Assembly (NCBI GenBank): GCA_965644315.1
Contig: CBFFRQ010000119.1
Location: 1 to 37,614, forward strand
Length of the DNA: 37,614 nt
From: Caecitellus pseudoparvulus
Taxonomy: Eukaryota > Bigyra: Bicosoecida
Reading direction: 5' to 3'
Below the pieces are notes generated by a model. The model saw nothing but the letters and a program-made list of their open reading frames with translations. It was not told where the DNA came from and searched no databases. The position numbers and the translations under genes are program-made. The stretch's first letter is position 1, and each line of letters starts with the position of its first letter. Positions 30,591-37,614 of this stretch are shown here, one piece after another.

Positions 30591-33264
30591 CTTTACCTCT
30601 GTGTACCGGTCCTCCTGGTAGTTCGGGGACATTCGTAGAAGCCAAACGAGGCCACAGCCAAATGCCCATTTCAGCACACACAATCCCCAGCCACGCCCAA
30701 TAGCCTTTCAGATCGAGACCATCAATGACTTGGATGCCCTTCTCATGCGCTTTGCGCTTTGTGTCGGGTGATGCGACGTGTGTCATGGCAACACACGCTC
30801 CACCATCCTCGAAGCGGACAGTTCCACTTTCAAAGAGCTCCTTGAGCTTCTCTGCTACCAACTGCTTGTCGTCCAACACATGCCACCCGTTTCTGCAAGC
30901 AATGATTGCGACAGCAATGATGTCCCACACCGCCCTGACCACTGGCAGGTGAATGTTCTCCAGATGAGCTGCCTCTCCAATTCTGAAGTTTGCTACACCC
31001 AGGAGCTTGACTGATGCACCCCGCAGACAGTGACCAGCTCTTTCTTGGTGGTAAGGGTTCTTCAGTGTATCCTGGGTGGCTCGCTTTACCTGAACTCGCA
31101 CGACCTTGACAGTCATGTTTGTCCCCCAAACACTCGGAAAAACTCCAATAAGATCGGCTCCGTACTTGTCGGGCGATTCTTTTACCCAGAAACCACCCTG
31201 GGTGAGAGTCAAGAGCTCCTGTAGTTCACGGGGAGCCTTCTTGAGCGACTCGCACGCAGCCTCGGCACGGGCAAGCCAGATTTCACCATCTTCAGCTGCT
31301 GCGCCACCTCCAGCGACGGTCCTTTCCAGCAACGTAATTAACAACTCCACAAGCTGTCCAGCAACTGAGTCATCGTTGCCGCACAGCACTGACCCGCCAA
31401 CGAGCTGTACAAGGACACCTCCCTTGAACCTAGGCATCCTCGCTAAGGCACGGGCAATAGGCAACTCAGCCTGCTTGCCAAACTCACCTTCCCGCATCCA
31501 CGTAGTGATGTCACGGTGCACACGGCCAAACATGTACTCCCGGTATGCTTGCAGGGTGCCCAGGCTCAGATCACCGGGGTGGAGCACAAGCCACCCAGCA
31601 TCCATGGCAGTGTTGACGCACTGCAGAGCGGCAAGGGCTGATGCCTGGTGAGCGGCGCTGCCACCTGCTGCAGCTGCAGCCTGTTGTGCCTGGCGGGCAA
31701 TGCACGCTTCAAGGGACCTGTTGAACGCTCTCCTGGTCACGGTGTACCGCTCAGAGCGGAAGGTGAGCAGGGTGTCCTTGGCCAGCTGCTCTTTCTTCTC
31801 ATGTGGCAGGATCTCCAAAAAGGCACCCAACGCCAGGTTGAGCGTGGGTGCACAGTGACCAGAGACAGCTTTGCGTGCAGTTCCTTCCATGAATACTGGC
31901 CATGTCCATGGCTCCCGACATGCGCGAACAAGCTTGCGCGCCGCGTTGGCGAGATCTCGGGGTGTTTGCCCATACTGCTCCATGATGTGCACCAGGAAAG
32001 CGTCCAGCTTCTGTTCAGGGCTTGCTCCAGCATCTCCCTTCCAGCCCCCCAGGCACAGCTTATCGAGATCCCTCGCCACCCGAAGCGCCTCCTCCGACGG
32101 CTGCTGGTCAAGGTGGCGCCGGAAGAGGGAGAATGAGCGGTCCACCTTCCTGCACATGTGTGTGAGGAGGAAGGCCATGAGGGACGTGCGGCTCCAAGCA
32201 GGCCCCCCCACGCGAGTGCACTGTAGCAAGGCCTTGTTCCAGTTCTTTCGAAGCTCGTGATGTGTGAAGCGGGGCGGGAACTCATGAGGACCTCCGTCGT
32301 CTTCGAACAGTTGGTCGGCACGCTGGAAGGCTGTGCACAAGAACACGCCAACAGCAGGGTACCTCAAGGACAGTAGCTGCCGCAGCTGGAAGCACCACAG
32401 GTCTGCACATTCCCGTGTGAAGTGCTGGCCCTGGAACAGGCAGTCGGCCCCGTCAATGAGCACAATGACGGCGATGTTGGCTTCTCTCAACACGGCGCTC
32501 GCCAGGCCCAGCCAATCGTCTGTTTCTTCGTCGACTAGAACTGCGCACACCTCAGGCGACAGCTCTGAGGGGGCAGCGCTAGCAGCATCGCCCTCTGCTG
32601 ACGCCATGGCCAGCAGGTGCTCCACATCAACCCTCCCCCGAGGTTCGCCATGTGCAGCGCTGGCCAGCAGCCCCAGCACCCTCGTGACAGACTCACACCC
32701 TTTCAGCTCTGAGAGCTTTCTTGAGATCGACCCGAGCAGCCATTCATAAAAGCTCTTAGTGTTGGAAGGATCGCGCGCCTCAAGGTTGATGCTGCAGCAC
32801 AGGGTGTGCCTGTCACCTCTCGCTCTGGCGTTCCTCACAGCTGCCTGCCTGGCATATGCCTCCTGCAGGTGGGTCTTCCCAACGCCGCTGGGACCTGTCA
32901 GGAGGTAGGCTTGGGGCCCTGTGGCCTGACTGTGCAGTTCCTCCACCATATCCGTCAGATTTTCTAAGGCTGGCAGCAGGTGATCAATCGGCACGAAGGG
33001 GTGGGTGGTGTCGGCTGCCATATCAGCCAACCAGGCTTTGTCCTCCTCGGACATTGCTTCGTAGCTCCGGAAGACATCGCCCATTGCGAGCTGTGGGCCT
33101 TGTCTTGCCATTGCCTCGGCAATTCTTTGTGAGCGCCGTGGTAGTGGACCCCCAGTGTCTTCCTTGGGTTCGCGGTTTAGGGTTGGCAAGGGCAGCCCCG
33201 CAGCGCAAAGTTCCTCGAACGACAACGGAGCGCTTGACCCGGCACCAGCCGCCGCCGCCATCAT
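30538..33264 (-). CDS. P-loop NTPase with C-terminal PD-(D/E)XK-like nuclease domain (Crinkler/RHS-type architecture)
   Basis: 908 aa from ATG 33264; an upstream extension offers only GTG at 33342. Order of parts: variable N-terminus with a basic PRRSQR motif; NTPase with Walker A GPSGVGKT (about 124-131), Walker B AVIVLIDGAD (265-274) and a sensor-1-like VGVFLCTAF (305-313); a helical middle region (about 330-570), possibly winged-helix; then a C-terminal domain with KYGADLIGVFP, D at about 704, and VVRVQVK, Q725-x-K727. The D...QxK spacing fits a PD-(D/E)XK nuclease in which Gln replaces Glu. Family knowledge: NTPase-(wHTH)-REase proteins include Crinklers and trypanosome RHS, linked to mobile elements and inter-organism or intragenomic conflict. 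Assignment here is by architecture only. No LxLFLAK-type secretion motif is seen. The last residues and stop lie in repeat R2. Confidence 0.75.
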   Translation of the reverse strand: MMAAAAGAGSSAPLSFEELCAAGLPLPTLNREPKEDTGGPLPRRSQRIAEAMARQGPQLAMGDVFRSYEAMSEEDKAWLADMAADTTHPFVPIDHLLPALENLTDMVEELHSQATGPQAYLLTGPSGVGKTHLQEAYARQAAVRNARARGDRHTLCCSINLEARDPSNTKSFYEWLLGSISRKLSELKGCESVTRVLGLLASAAHGEPRGRVDVEHLLAMASAEGDAASAAPSELSPEVCAVLVDEETDDWLGLASAVLREANIAVIVLIDGADCLFQGQHFTRECADLWCFQLRQLLSLRYPAVGVFLCTAFQRADQLFEDDGGPHEFPPRFTHHELRKNWNKALLQCTRVGGPAWSRTSLMAFLLTHMCRKVDRSFSLFRRHLDQQPSEEALRVARDLDKLCLGGWKGDAGASPEQKLDAFLVHIMEQYGQTPRDLANAARKLVRACREPWTWPVFMEGTARKAVSGHCAPTLNLALGAFLEILPHEKKEQLAKDTLLTFRSERYTVTRRAFNRSLEACIARQAQQAAAAAGGSAAHQASALAALQCVNTAMDAGWLVLHPGDLSLGTLQAYREYMFGRVHRDITTWMREGEFGKQAELPIARALARMPRFKGGVLVQLVGGSVLCGNDDSVAGQLVELLITLLERTVAGGGAAAEDGEIWLARAEAACESLKKAPRELQELLTLTQGGFWVKESPDKYGADLIGVFPSVWGTNMTVKVVRVQVKRATQDTLKNPYHQERAGHCLRGASVKLLGVANFRIGEAAHLENIHLPVVRAVWDIIAVAIIACRNGWHVLDDKQLVAEKLKELFESGTVRFEDGGACVAMTHVASPDTKRKAHEKGIQVIDGLDLKGYWAWLGIVCAEMGIWLWPRLASTNVPELPGGPVHRGKAHDGPSPRSRVHQQSGL
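31555..33034. repeat. Right copy of the 1.48-kb near-identical block
   Basis: Partner of 27886-29365. It covers most of the NTPase and helical middle region of the full-length gene. The reading frame is intact through its whole length and continues at both ends, so this is the better-preserved copy. Confidence 0.9.
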
Positions 33265-33827
33265 CTGTGACAACGCAAAGTCATAGTTCCACGCATGAGG
33301 ATTTATGAGCCACGCAACGCCACGCCACAAAACTACACTCACTGATAATTCCGAGTGTCAAGAAACCAATTTTTCGGTGTAGCCAAGAGGAATGGCCACA
33401 GGTACGCTAGATTCGGCTCTTGCAAAGTTGCAACTTTGCGGAATTTGAGCACGTCGCAACCATGCGGCGCAAAGATACCGTGTGCGCCGTAAGAGGGCTA
33501 GCCAGTCGCAGGCAAGGGCGAGAAAGGGTAGTTTGGCACAGGGAAAATGCACAGGATTGGTCGGTAAATGGTGTGCGGCAAGTGAAATGTGCTGGGCTAG
33601 GTCAGGCGTGATAAGCAACTGTTGCCTCAGCAGAGCACACCGCCACCGCCCCCCTCCTGAAAGCACCGGCCTGCGCAAGGCGGCCCTTATCCGGCTTGAA
33701 ACTCATCGTATCTCTGGCACACGTTTTGCTGGGGCATTGTCCGCACATAGAGCCTAATTCACACGATTTGATTGCAAGGCACGGTGGCCCGCTCCCAGCT
33801 TGGCGCAAGCCCACACCACGGCAGGGT
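33265..33827. promoter_or_regulatory. Upstream region of the full NTPase-nuclease gene
   Basis: 563 bp to the end of the next gene. About 33330-33648 is the counterpart of 29580-29872. It is more AT-rich than nearby coding DNA, and 33420-33445 contains a short palindromic GCAAAGTTGCAACTTTGC. 33649-33827 carries nothing I can support as a gene. Confidence 0.5.
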
Positions 33828-36209
33828 TTACTTCTTGCCTCGCTTTGGTCTGGATGATGCTGCGGTGGTCCGATCAGCTTCGCGGGTGGCCGCCTCCTCT
33901 TCTGCCATGGCAAGCCTTTCAGCCGCGGCCGCCGCTGCTGCTGCCTGGAGCGCTAGGAGTTCAGGCCTGGCACGGACAGCCGTGCTGCTCACCCACCCAT
34001 ACAAGTCCAGCAAGATCTTGTGCAGGGTCGCTGTGCTGGGACCAGGCAGCGCAGCGGAGTCTTGGGCGTCTTGCGCTACGGCCTGGGCTTCAGCGGCAGA
34101 CATGAGAGCTGTGCGTCTCACGCGTGGAAGGGGCCCCAGGCCTTCCACGGGAGAGTCTCCGTGTGGGGCTTCTTCGCCCTCTTCCTGCGGAAGCTGGGAA
34201 GGCAAGCGGTCAAGAAGGTTCGCTCGGCGGCGCCACAGGCCCAGCAGGCGGCCGAAATTGATCTGTCCCCGAACATCGGACATGGCTTGAAACAGCACGC
34301 CACGCATGATGTCATCACCGTCCTTGACTGAGGCAGCGACATCCCTGTCGGCAAGAGCTGTGTAAAGCGCGACCTCCTCATCGGCCTGTCCCCGAAGTAT
34401 CTGTGCGCGGGCAGCCATGTCAGACACGTACAGCGAAAGCTGAGAGCCGTGCTGTGCCGACACGTTGTGCCAGCCCACCTGCAGCCCAGTTTCACTGCGT
34501 GCAAGTGTTCTTGAAGCAGAAACAGCGGCTAGGTGCTGCTCAACCTCCGCCTCTGCTCGGCTTGCCAGGCCTGCTGCATCGCCGCCTCGAGCCGCGGCCG
34601 CTGCGGCTGCATCCGCCAATGCAACAGGCGTAGGCTTCGCGTGGAGTCCCATGCCTTGGAACCACAACCGCACACCTTCACTCCCAGCCGCAACATGGGG
34701 CAACAGCGCCGACGTTTCCGACTGAGCGGAAGTCAGGGGATCACGCCACTCGCGATTCGCTGTGAGAGTCATGGGAGGCGGGGGGGGCTCCTCACTTGCA
34801 CCACCCCGTTTGCCCTTGCCCTTCCTGCGGCTTCGCGGGGTGCCTGCTTCCTGTGCCGGCTCTGGCTGAATCTCAGGCGATGCGGCCTCGGGACTCAGCT
34901 CAGGAGCCACAGCTTGGATCACACCTGCTGGGAGGGCGGGGTGAACATCTTCGTGCGTCACTACGCTAAGCTCCGTGCCAGCGCCAGCGTTGGGGGGCGC
35001 TGCAACTCCTTCTGATGCTGCCGAGGTAGTGCCAGGCGACGCTGCTGCTGCATCTGACGCCGCTTGCAGCGCTAAATGCAGAGCATCCAGGTCATCATGG
35101 TCAGGCCATGCGGCGATGCCCCAGCCCTTGCCAACAGTGGTGGCGAAGGCTCTGATGTCTGGAACGGCGAAGTCTCGCCCTCCCTGGACCTCGGGCGCCC
35201 ATAAATCGCGGCTTTCAACATCTTCAATGTCACTGGGCGCTGCTGGGTTATCTGCAAAAGCCTTGGACGTCGGTGAAGGGCCTGTCACGCACATCCACGT
35301 CATGAATGCTCGCCAGTCGACAAGGCGGGAAAAGTTCACAGGAGGGTGAAGGGTTGCCATGGCAGCGGCAGCAGCACTCGCGCGGGCTGCTTCCAAGCGC
35401 TGCTGTGGTGATAGGCTTGTAGCCGAGTCTGCACCCCTGTTGTGACTGCAATCTGCAGGACTTTCTGCGTAGGTGCTCGTTTCCGTCGACGCGAAATTTG
35501 CCCCGGCAGCAGCAGCAGCCGCAGCTGGAGCGGCTGCAAGCTCTGGCACAGGGCTCTCAACTGCAGGAGCACTCTGGCCCTCAACAAAGGCGACGTCCCA
35601 GTCGATCCAAACAGCTCCTGGCGCCGAAACGGGCACTGGCTTAACTTCATGCACAATGCCTGAAGTTGTCACGTCGCCAGCGATGGGTGGCCACACACCC
35701 TGAGCAAACTGCTCCTGCACAACACTGGCAGGGGTGGACAGCTCAGCGGGCGGAGACGGCGGCTCTCCGGCTTTGCCCTCCGGCACGTCATCATGCCCTG
35801 AGACATCACTGCTGCCCTCCACACTGGGGCCATCCAGGTAAGCCTGCAGCGCTTGATGTAAAGCGAGTTGCAGGTCTCGCCGAGGTGCCGTGGTAGGACA
35901 GGCGGCCGGCAGCGCCAGGACACTGGTATCACCCCAGGTGTGCACAAGAGCCTCCCACTCTTCGGCATCCATGGCGAGAGGCGCTTGCCTGTGAAGCAGG
36001 GGGTGGTGCAGAACAACCTTGGTCCTGGGTCGAATGCCGGCAGGCTCCTCCCAGGGCCAGTCTGCAGGGCCGGGGCACAGTCTGGAGAAGCGTTGGAGAG
36101 TACTTTCCCCGGCATCAGCCTCGTCGCTTGCCTTGCCTTCTCCTGCTGCATCTCCTGCTTGCTCGCTTGCACCGGTGCCCAGGGACGTTTTGCTGGTGTC
36201 GTGAATCAT
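33828..36209 (-). CDS. Uncharacterised 793-aa protein, possibly a SPEF2 C-terminal relative
   Basis: Runs from ATG (MIHDTSKTSLG) to TAA after a basic KRPKRGKK-like tail. Not firmly recognised. It is Ala/Pro/Glu-rich with a few ordered segments: WPWEEPAGIRPRTKVVLHHP near the start; NFSRLVDWRAFMTWM around residue 290; WGIAAWPDHDDLDALHLAL; and helices such as MRGVLFQAMSDVRGQINFGRL and LHKILLDLYGWVSS near the end. The F-x-x-L-V-D-W-R-x-F-M segment recalls the VDWRKFLL segment in the C-terminal part of SPEF2, and the SPEF2-type CH fragment lies just upstream in the same frame, separated by one TAA. That makes a shared, damaged or reduced SPEF2 gene possible, but the expected adenylate-kinase-like middle is absent. 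Confidence 0.5.
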   Translation of the reverse strand: MIHDTSKTSLGTGASEQAGDAAGEGKASDEADAGESTLQRFSRLCPGPADWPWEEPAGIRPRTKVVLHHPLLHRQAPLAMDAEEWEALVHTWGDTSVLALPAACPTTAPRRDLQLALHQALQAYLDGPSVEGSSDVSGHDDVPEGKAGEPPSPPAELSTPASVVQEQFAQGVWPPIAGDVTTSGIVHEVKPVPVSAPGAVWIDWDVAFVEGQSAPAVESPVPELAAAPAAAAAAAGANFASTETSTYAESPADCSHNRGADSATSLSPQQRLEAARASAAAAAMATLHPPVNFSRLVDWRAFMTWMCVTGPSPTSKAFADNPAAPSDIEDVESRDLWAPEVQGGRDFAVPDIRAFATTVGKGWGIAAWPDHDDLDALHLALQAASDAAAASPGTTSAASEGVAAPPNAGAGTELSVVTHEDVHPALPAGVIQAVAPELSPEAASPEIQPEPAQEAGTPRSRRKGKGKRGGASEEPPPPPMTLTANREWRDPLTSAQSETSALLPHVAAGSEGVRLWFQGMGLHAKPTPVALADAAAAAAARGGDAAGLASRAEAEVEQHLAAVSASRTLARSETGLQVGWHNVSAQHGSQLSLYVSDMAARAQILRGQADEEVALYTALADRDVAASVKDGDDIMRGVLFQAMSDVRGQINFGRLLGLWRRRANLLDRLPSQLPQEEGEEAPHGDSPVEGLGPLPRVRRTALMSAAEAQAVAQDAQDSAALPGPSTATLHKILLDLYGWVSSTAVRARPELLALQAAAAAAAAERLAMAEEEAATREADRTTAASSRPKRGKK

Positions 36210-36218
36210 GCCAGCGTC

Positions 36219-37308
36219 TTAGGCAGAGACATCCTCCACAGGGAGCACTGAAGAGGCCTGAGCGGTGGAGTCTGCTGCAAGACCGCCACTCTCTGCCCCA
36301 GCGCCCAGTACTGTGCATGCCAGGAATGACAGCAGAGAGCCTTGAGTGGGTAGAAGTGCAGACAGTTGCTGAGCATCCAGTGGGGAGCCAGCGACACACC
36401 GGCGGCTGGGGCCGTGACTTGCCTCCGTGTCCATCACTGATCCCGCATCGTCTGCACTGTACACGCTTGAGCCGGAGGGCATCCGGCGGAGGGACAGTGG
36501 GGTGGCCCCTGAAGCCTCGTCGCCCCCTTCGCCGGCGTCTGTGGCAGCATCTGATGGGAGGGGGCCCAGGCCGTCTTCATCCTCCCCGTCTTCTGCCGCC
36601 TGGCGCCCACTGGTGCTGGCCTTGCGCATGGCCACCACTTCAGCGATGGTGATGCCCAGCCGTTCAGCCTCCTCTGCATCGGCCTTCGCCTATGCTTCGC
36701 GCTCCTCCTTCACCAAGCGCTCCACTTCTTTCGCTTGCCACTTCGCGTACTGGATGCGGGCTTGCACGCTGGACTCAGGCTCCACCTCCACGTGCACGCT
36801 CCAGGACCCAAGGTCGTCCAGGGATGTGGCAAAGCAGAGTCCAAGCTCTGCCAGCGCTTGCTCAGGAGTCACGTCCCACCCTCACTCGTGACAGGGGCGC
36901 CAGCACCGTCCGCAGCTCGTACAGCACACGCTGGGCGATGCCAGGCTTGCGCAGCATGAGCTGCTGGGCAACACGAGCATCGAACTTGATGCCCAGTCGT
37001 CGGAAGACTGGAAAGAGTTGGCAGTAGTTCTGAATCTTGGAGTCGCTCTTACCGTCCTGCACACACTGACCGAACTCTGCTGGCGTCATTTGGTTGGTGT
37101 TGTGCAGCACCAAAGCTAAGGCGTAGCCATTGCTGAAGTGCTCTGCCAGATCATCCACAGGGTTCGGCAGCTTCACCTCGTCTTGCAGCCAGTGCAGGAG
37201 GATGTACGTGGCACCTGCCTGCTCAGGTGGCGCTTGCCAGCTGCTCTGCGGATCGGGCTGGGGGACAGCTCCGCGCGACCTTGAGTCGACTCCGCCCCAA
37301 CGCTGCAC
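36219..37308 (-). pseudogene. SPEF2/CPC1-type calponin-homology gene fragment, broken
   Basis: SPEF2 (CPC1 in Chlamydomonas) is a central-pair protein of motile cilia. The segment 37290-36890 encodes its N-terminal CH-like domain: ILLHWLQDEVKLPNPVDDL, HFSNGYALALVLHN, KIQNYCQLFPVFRRLGIKFD, LMLRKPGIAQRVLYELRTVL. Hydrophobic spacing matches SPEF2 closely. The frame then shifts near 36885; a 40-nt GTGAGG...GCAGAG intron would restore it but is shorter than other introns here. It continues through a charged helix (YAKWQAKEVERLVKEEREA), meets TAG at 36692-36690, continues in frame (AKADAEEAERLGITIAEVV) and meets TAA at 36221-36219. No ATG precedes the CH domain before repeat R3 starts at 37304. An unseen upstream exon is the alternative to truncation. 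Confidence 0.65.
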
Positions 37309-37614
37309 CCGAGCACTGTGAGGGAAGGCGATGTGGTCTCGCGTGCATTGAAAGGGTCAGAACAGTCCCTGAAGGACCACAGTATCTGCCAGTTCATGAT
37401 TTGTTGAGCCAGATGGGTGGCAGATTGTGTGAGGGGACTCGTGAGGGAGTCAATGGTGATTCTCTTCTTCAGATCACCGAACCAGTCAGCATGAGTCCAG
37501 CACTGGGCGACTGGACCGCGTGCTTGCCCTCCCCCCATGACTGGAAAAGCCTTCCTGCAGCGTACCAGGTCACGGGCCTGTATCGCGCAGTCAGCGGATG
37601 GGCGGGGTCCCAGC
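37304..37614. repeat. Dispersed repeat copy R3, cut by the right edge
   Basis: Its first half aligns with 27124-27300 (GAGCACT-TGAGGGAAGGCGA, TTCATGATT-GTTGAGCCAG, GGGTGGCAGATTGTGTG, GATCACCGAACCAG). Its end (37551-37614) is identical to 27365-27428. Same orientation as R1 and R2. By analogy a further NTPase-type gene should follow to the right on the minus strand. Confidence 0.85.

Noticed and set aside
27829-33264. Antisense open frames opposite the two NTPase genes (for example 27979-28467 and 31648-32136).
   Set aside because: They are identical in both copies only because the DNA is, and they carry no domain; the minus-strand frame has the Walker motifs.
27124-33648. Terminal inverted repeats or target-site duplications around the NTPase units.
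   Set aside because: I compared the repeat and leader edges by eye and found no convincing inverted termini or matching short direct repeats, so no transposon class is assigned.
36219-36872. TAG and TAA read as Gln (variant genetic code).
   Set aside because: PRPF31 ends cleanly at TAG at its expected C-terminus, TMTC ends at TAG, and the 793-aa ORF and the NTPase-nuclease gene end at TAA. Read-through at PRPF31 would run antisense into MCU. The standard code fits.

Overview
This window comes from the nuclear genome of a GC-rich, flagellated eukaryotic microbe. The genes are eukaryote-specific: a TMTC glycosyltransferase, PRPF31, a mitochondrial calcium uniporter, a delta(14)-sterol reductase, CFAP96/C4orf47 and SPEF2-like cilium proteins. 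Several are split by short introns of 68-83 nt with GTGAGT/GTGCGT/GTACGC-type donors and CAG acceptors. TAA, TAG and TGA all act as terminal stops. Lineage cannot be fixed from this sequence; a protist or alga with a motile cilium is the safe statement.

Layout, left part (1-27 kb). A TMTC gene (+, cut by the left edge) converges on a large uncharacterised gene (-, 2111-7645). A 616-bp divergent spacer leads to CFAP96 (+, 8262-9425), which converges on an RRM/RGG protein (-, 9455-11000). A 513-bp divergent spacer leads to a DUF4336 gene (+, 11514-12565), which converges on a giant LRR/SFI1-like/coiled-coil protein (-, 12593-21386). Then come a delta(14)-sterol reductase (-, 21555-23036), a divergent spacer, MCU (+, 23420-25031) and PRPF31 (-, 25139-26842), with a (GGC)n tract between the last two 3' ends. 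Genes are dense, often 11-107 bp apart at their 3' ends.

Right part (27-37.6 kb). This is accessory and repeat-rich. Two minus-strand copies of a P-loop NTPase gene sit 3669 bp apart. The right copy (30538-33264) is complete and ends in a predicted PD-(D/E)XK-like nuclease domain, an architecture like Crinkler/RHS-type NTPase-nuclease proteins. The left copy (27829-29490) has lost the nuclease region by a deletion and a TGG-to-TGA change, yet its central 1.48 kb is almost identical to the right copy, as expected from recent gene conversion. Each copy has a shared repeat (R1, R2) at its 3' side and a related upstream region. A third repeat copy (R3) begins at 37304 and runs off the right edge, which predicts another NTPase copy beyond the window. 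Between the units lie a 793-aa ORF and a broken SPEF2-type calponin-homology gene.

A cross-cutting caution: several frame breaks (TMTC, the 2111-7645 gene, the RGG tail) lie at or beside short homopolymers inside otherwise conserved or compositionally coherent protein. They look more like sequence or assembly errors than gene decay. The two in-frame stops of the SPEF2-like locus are substitutions and are not explained that way.
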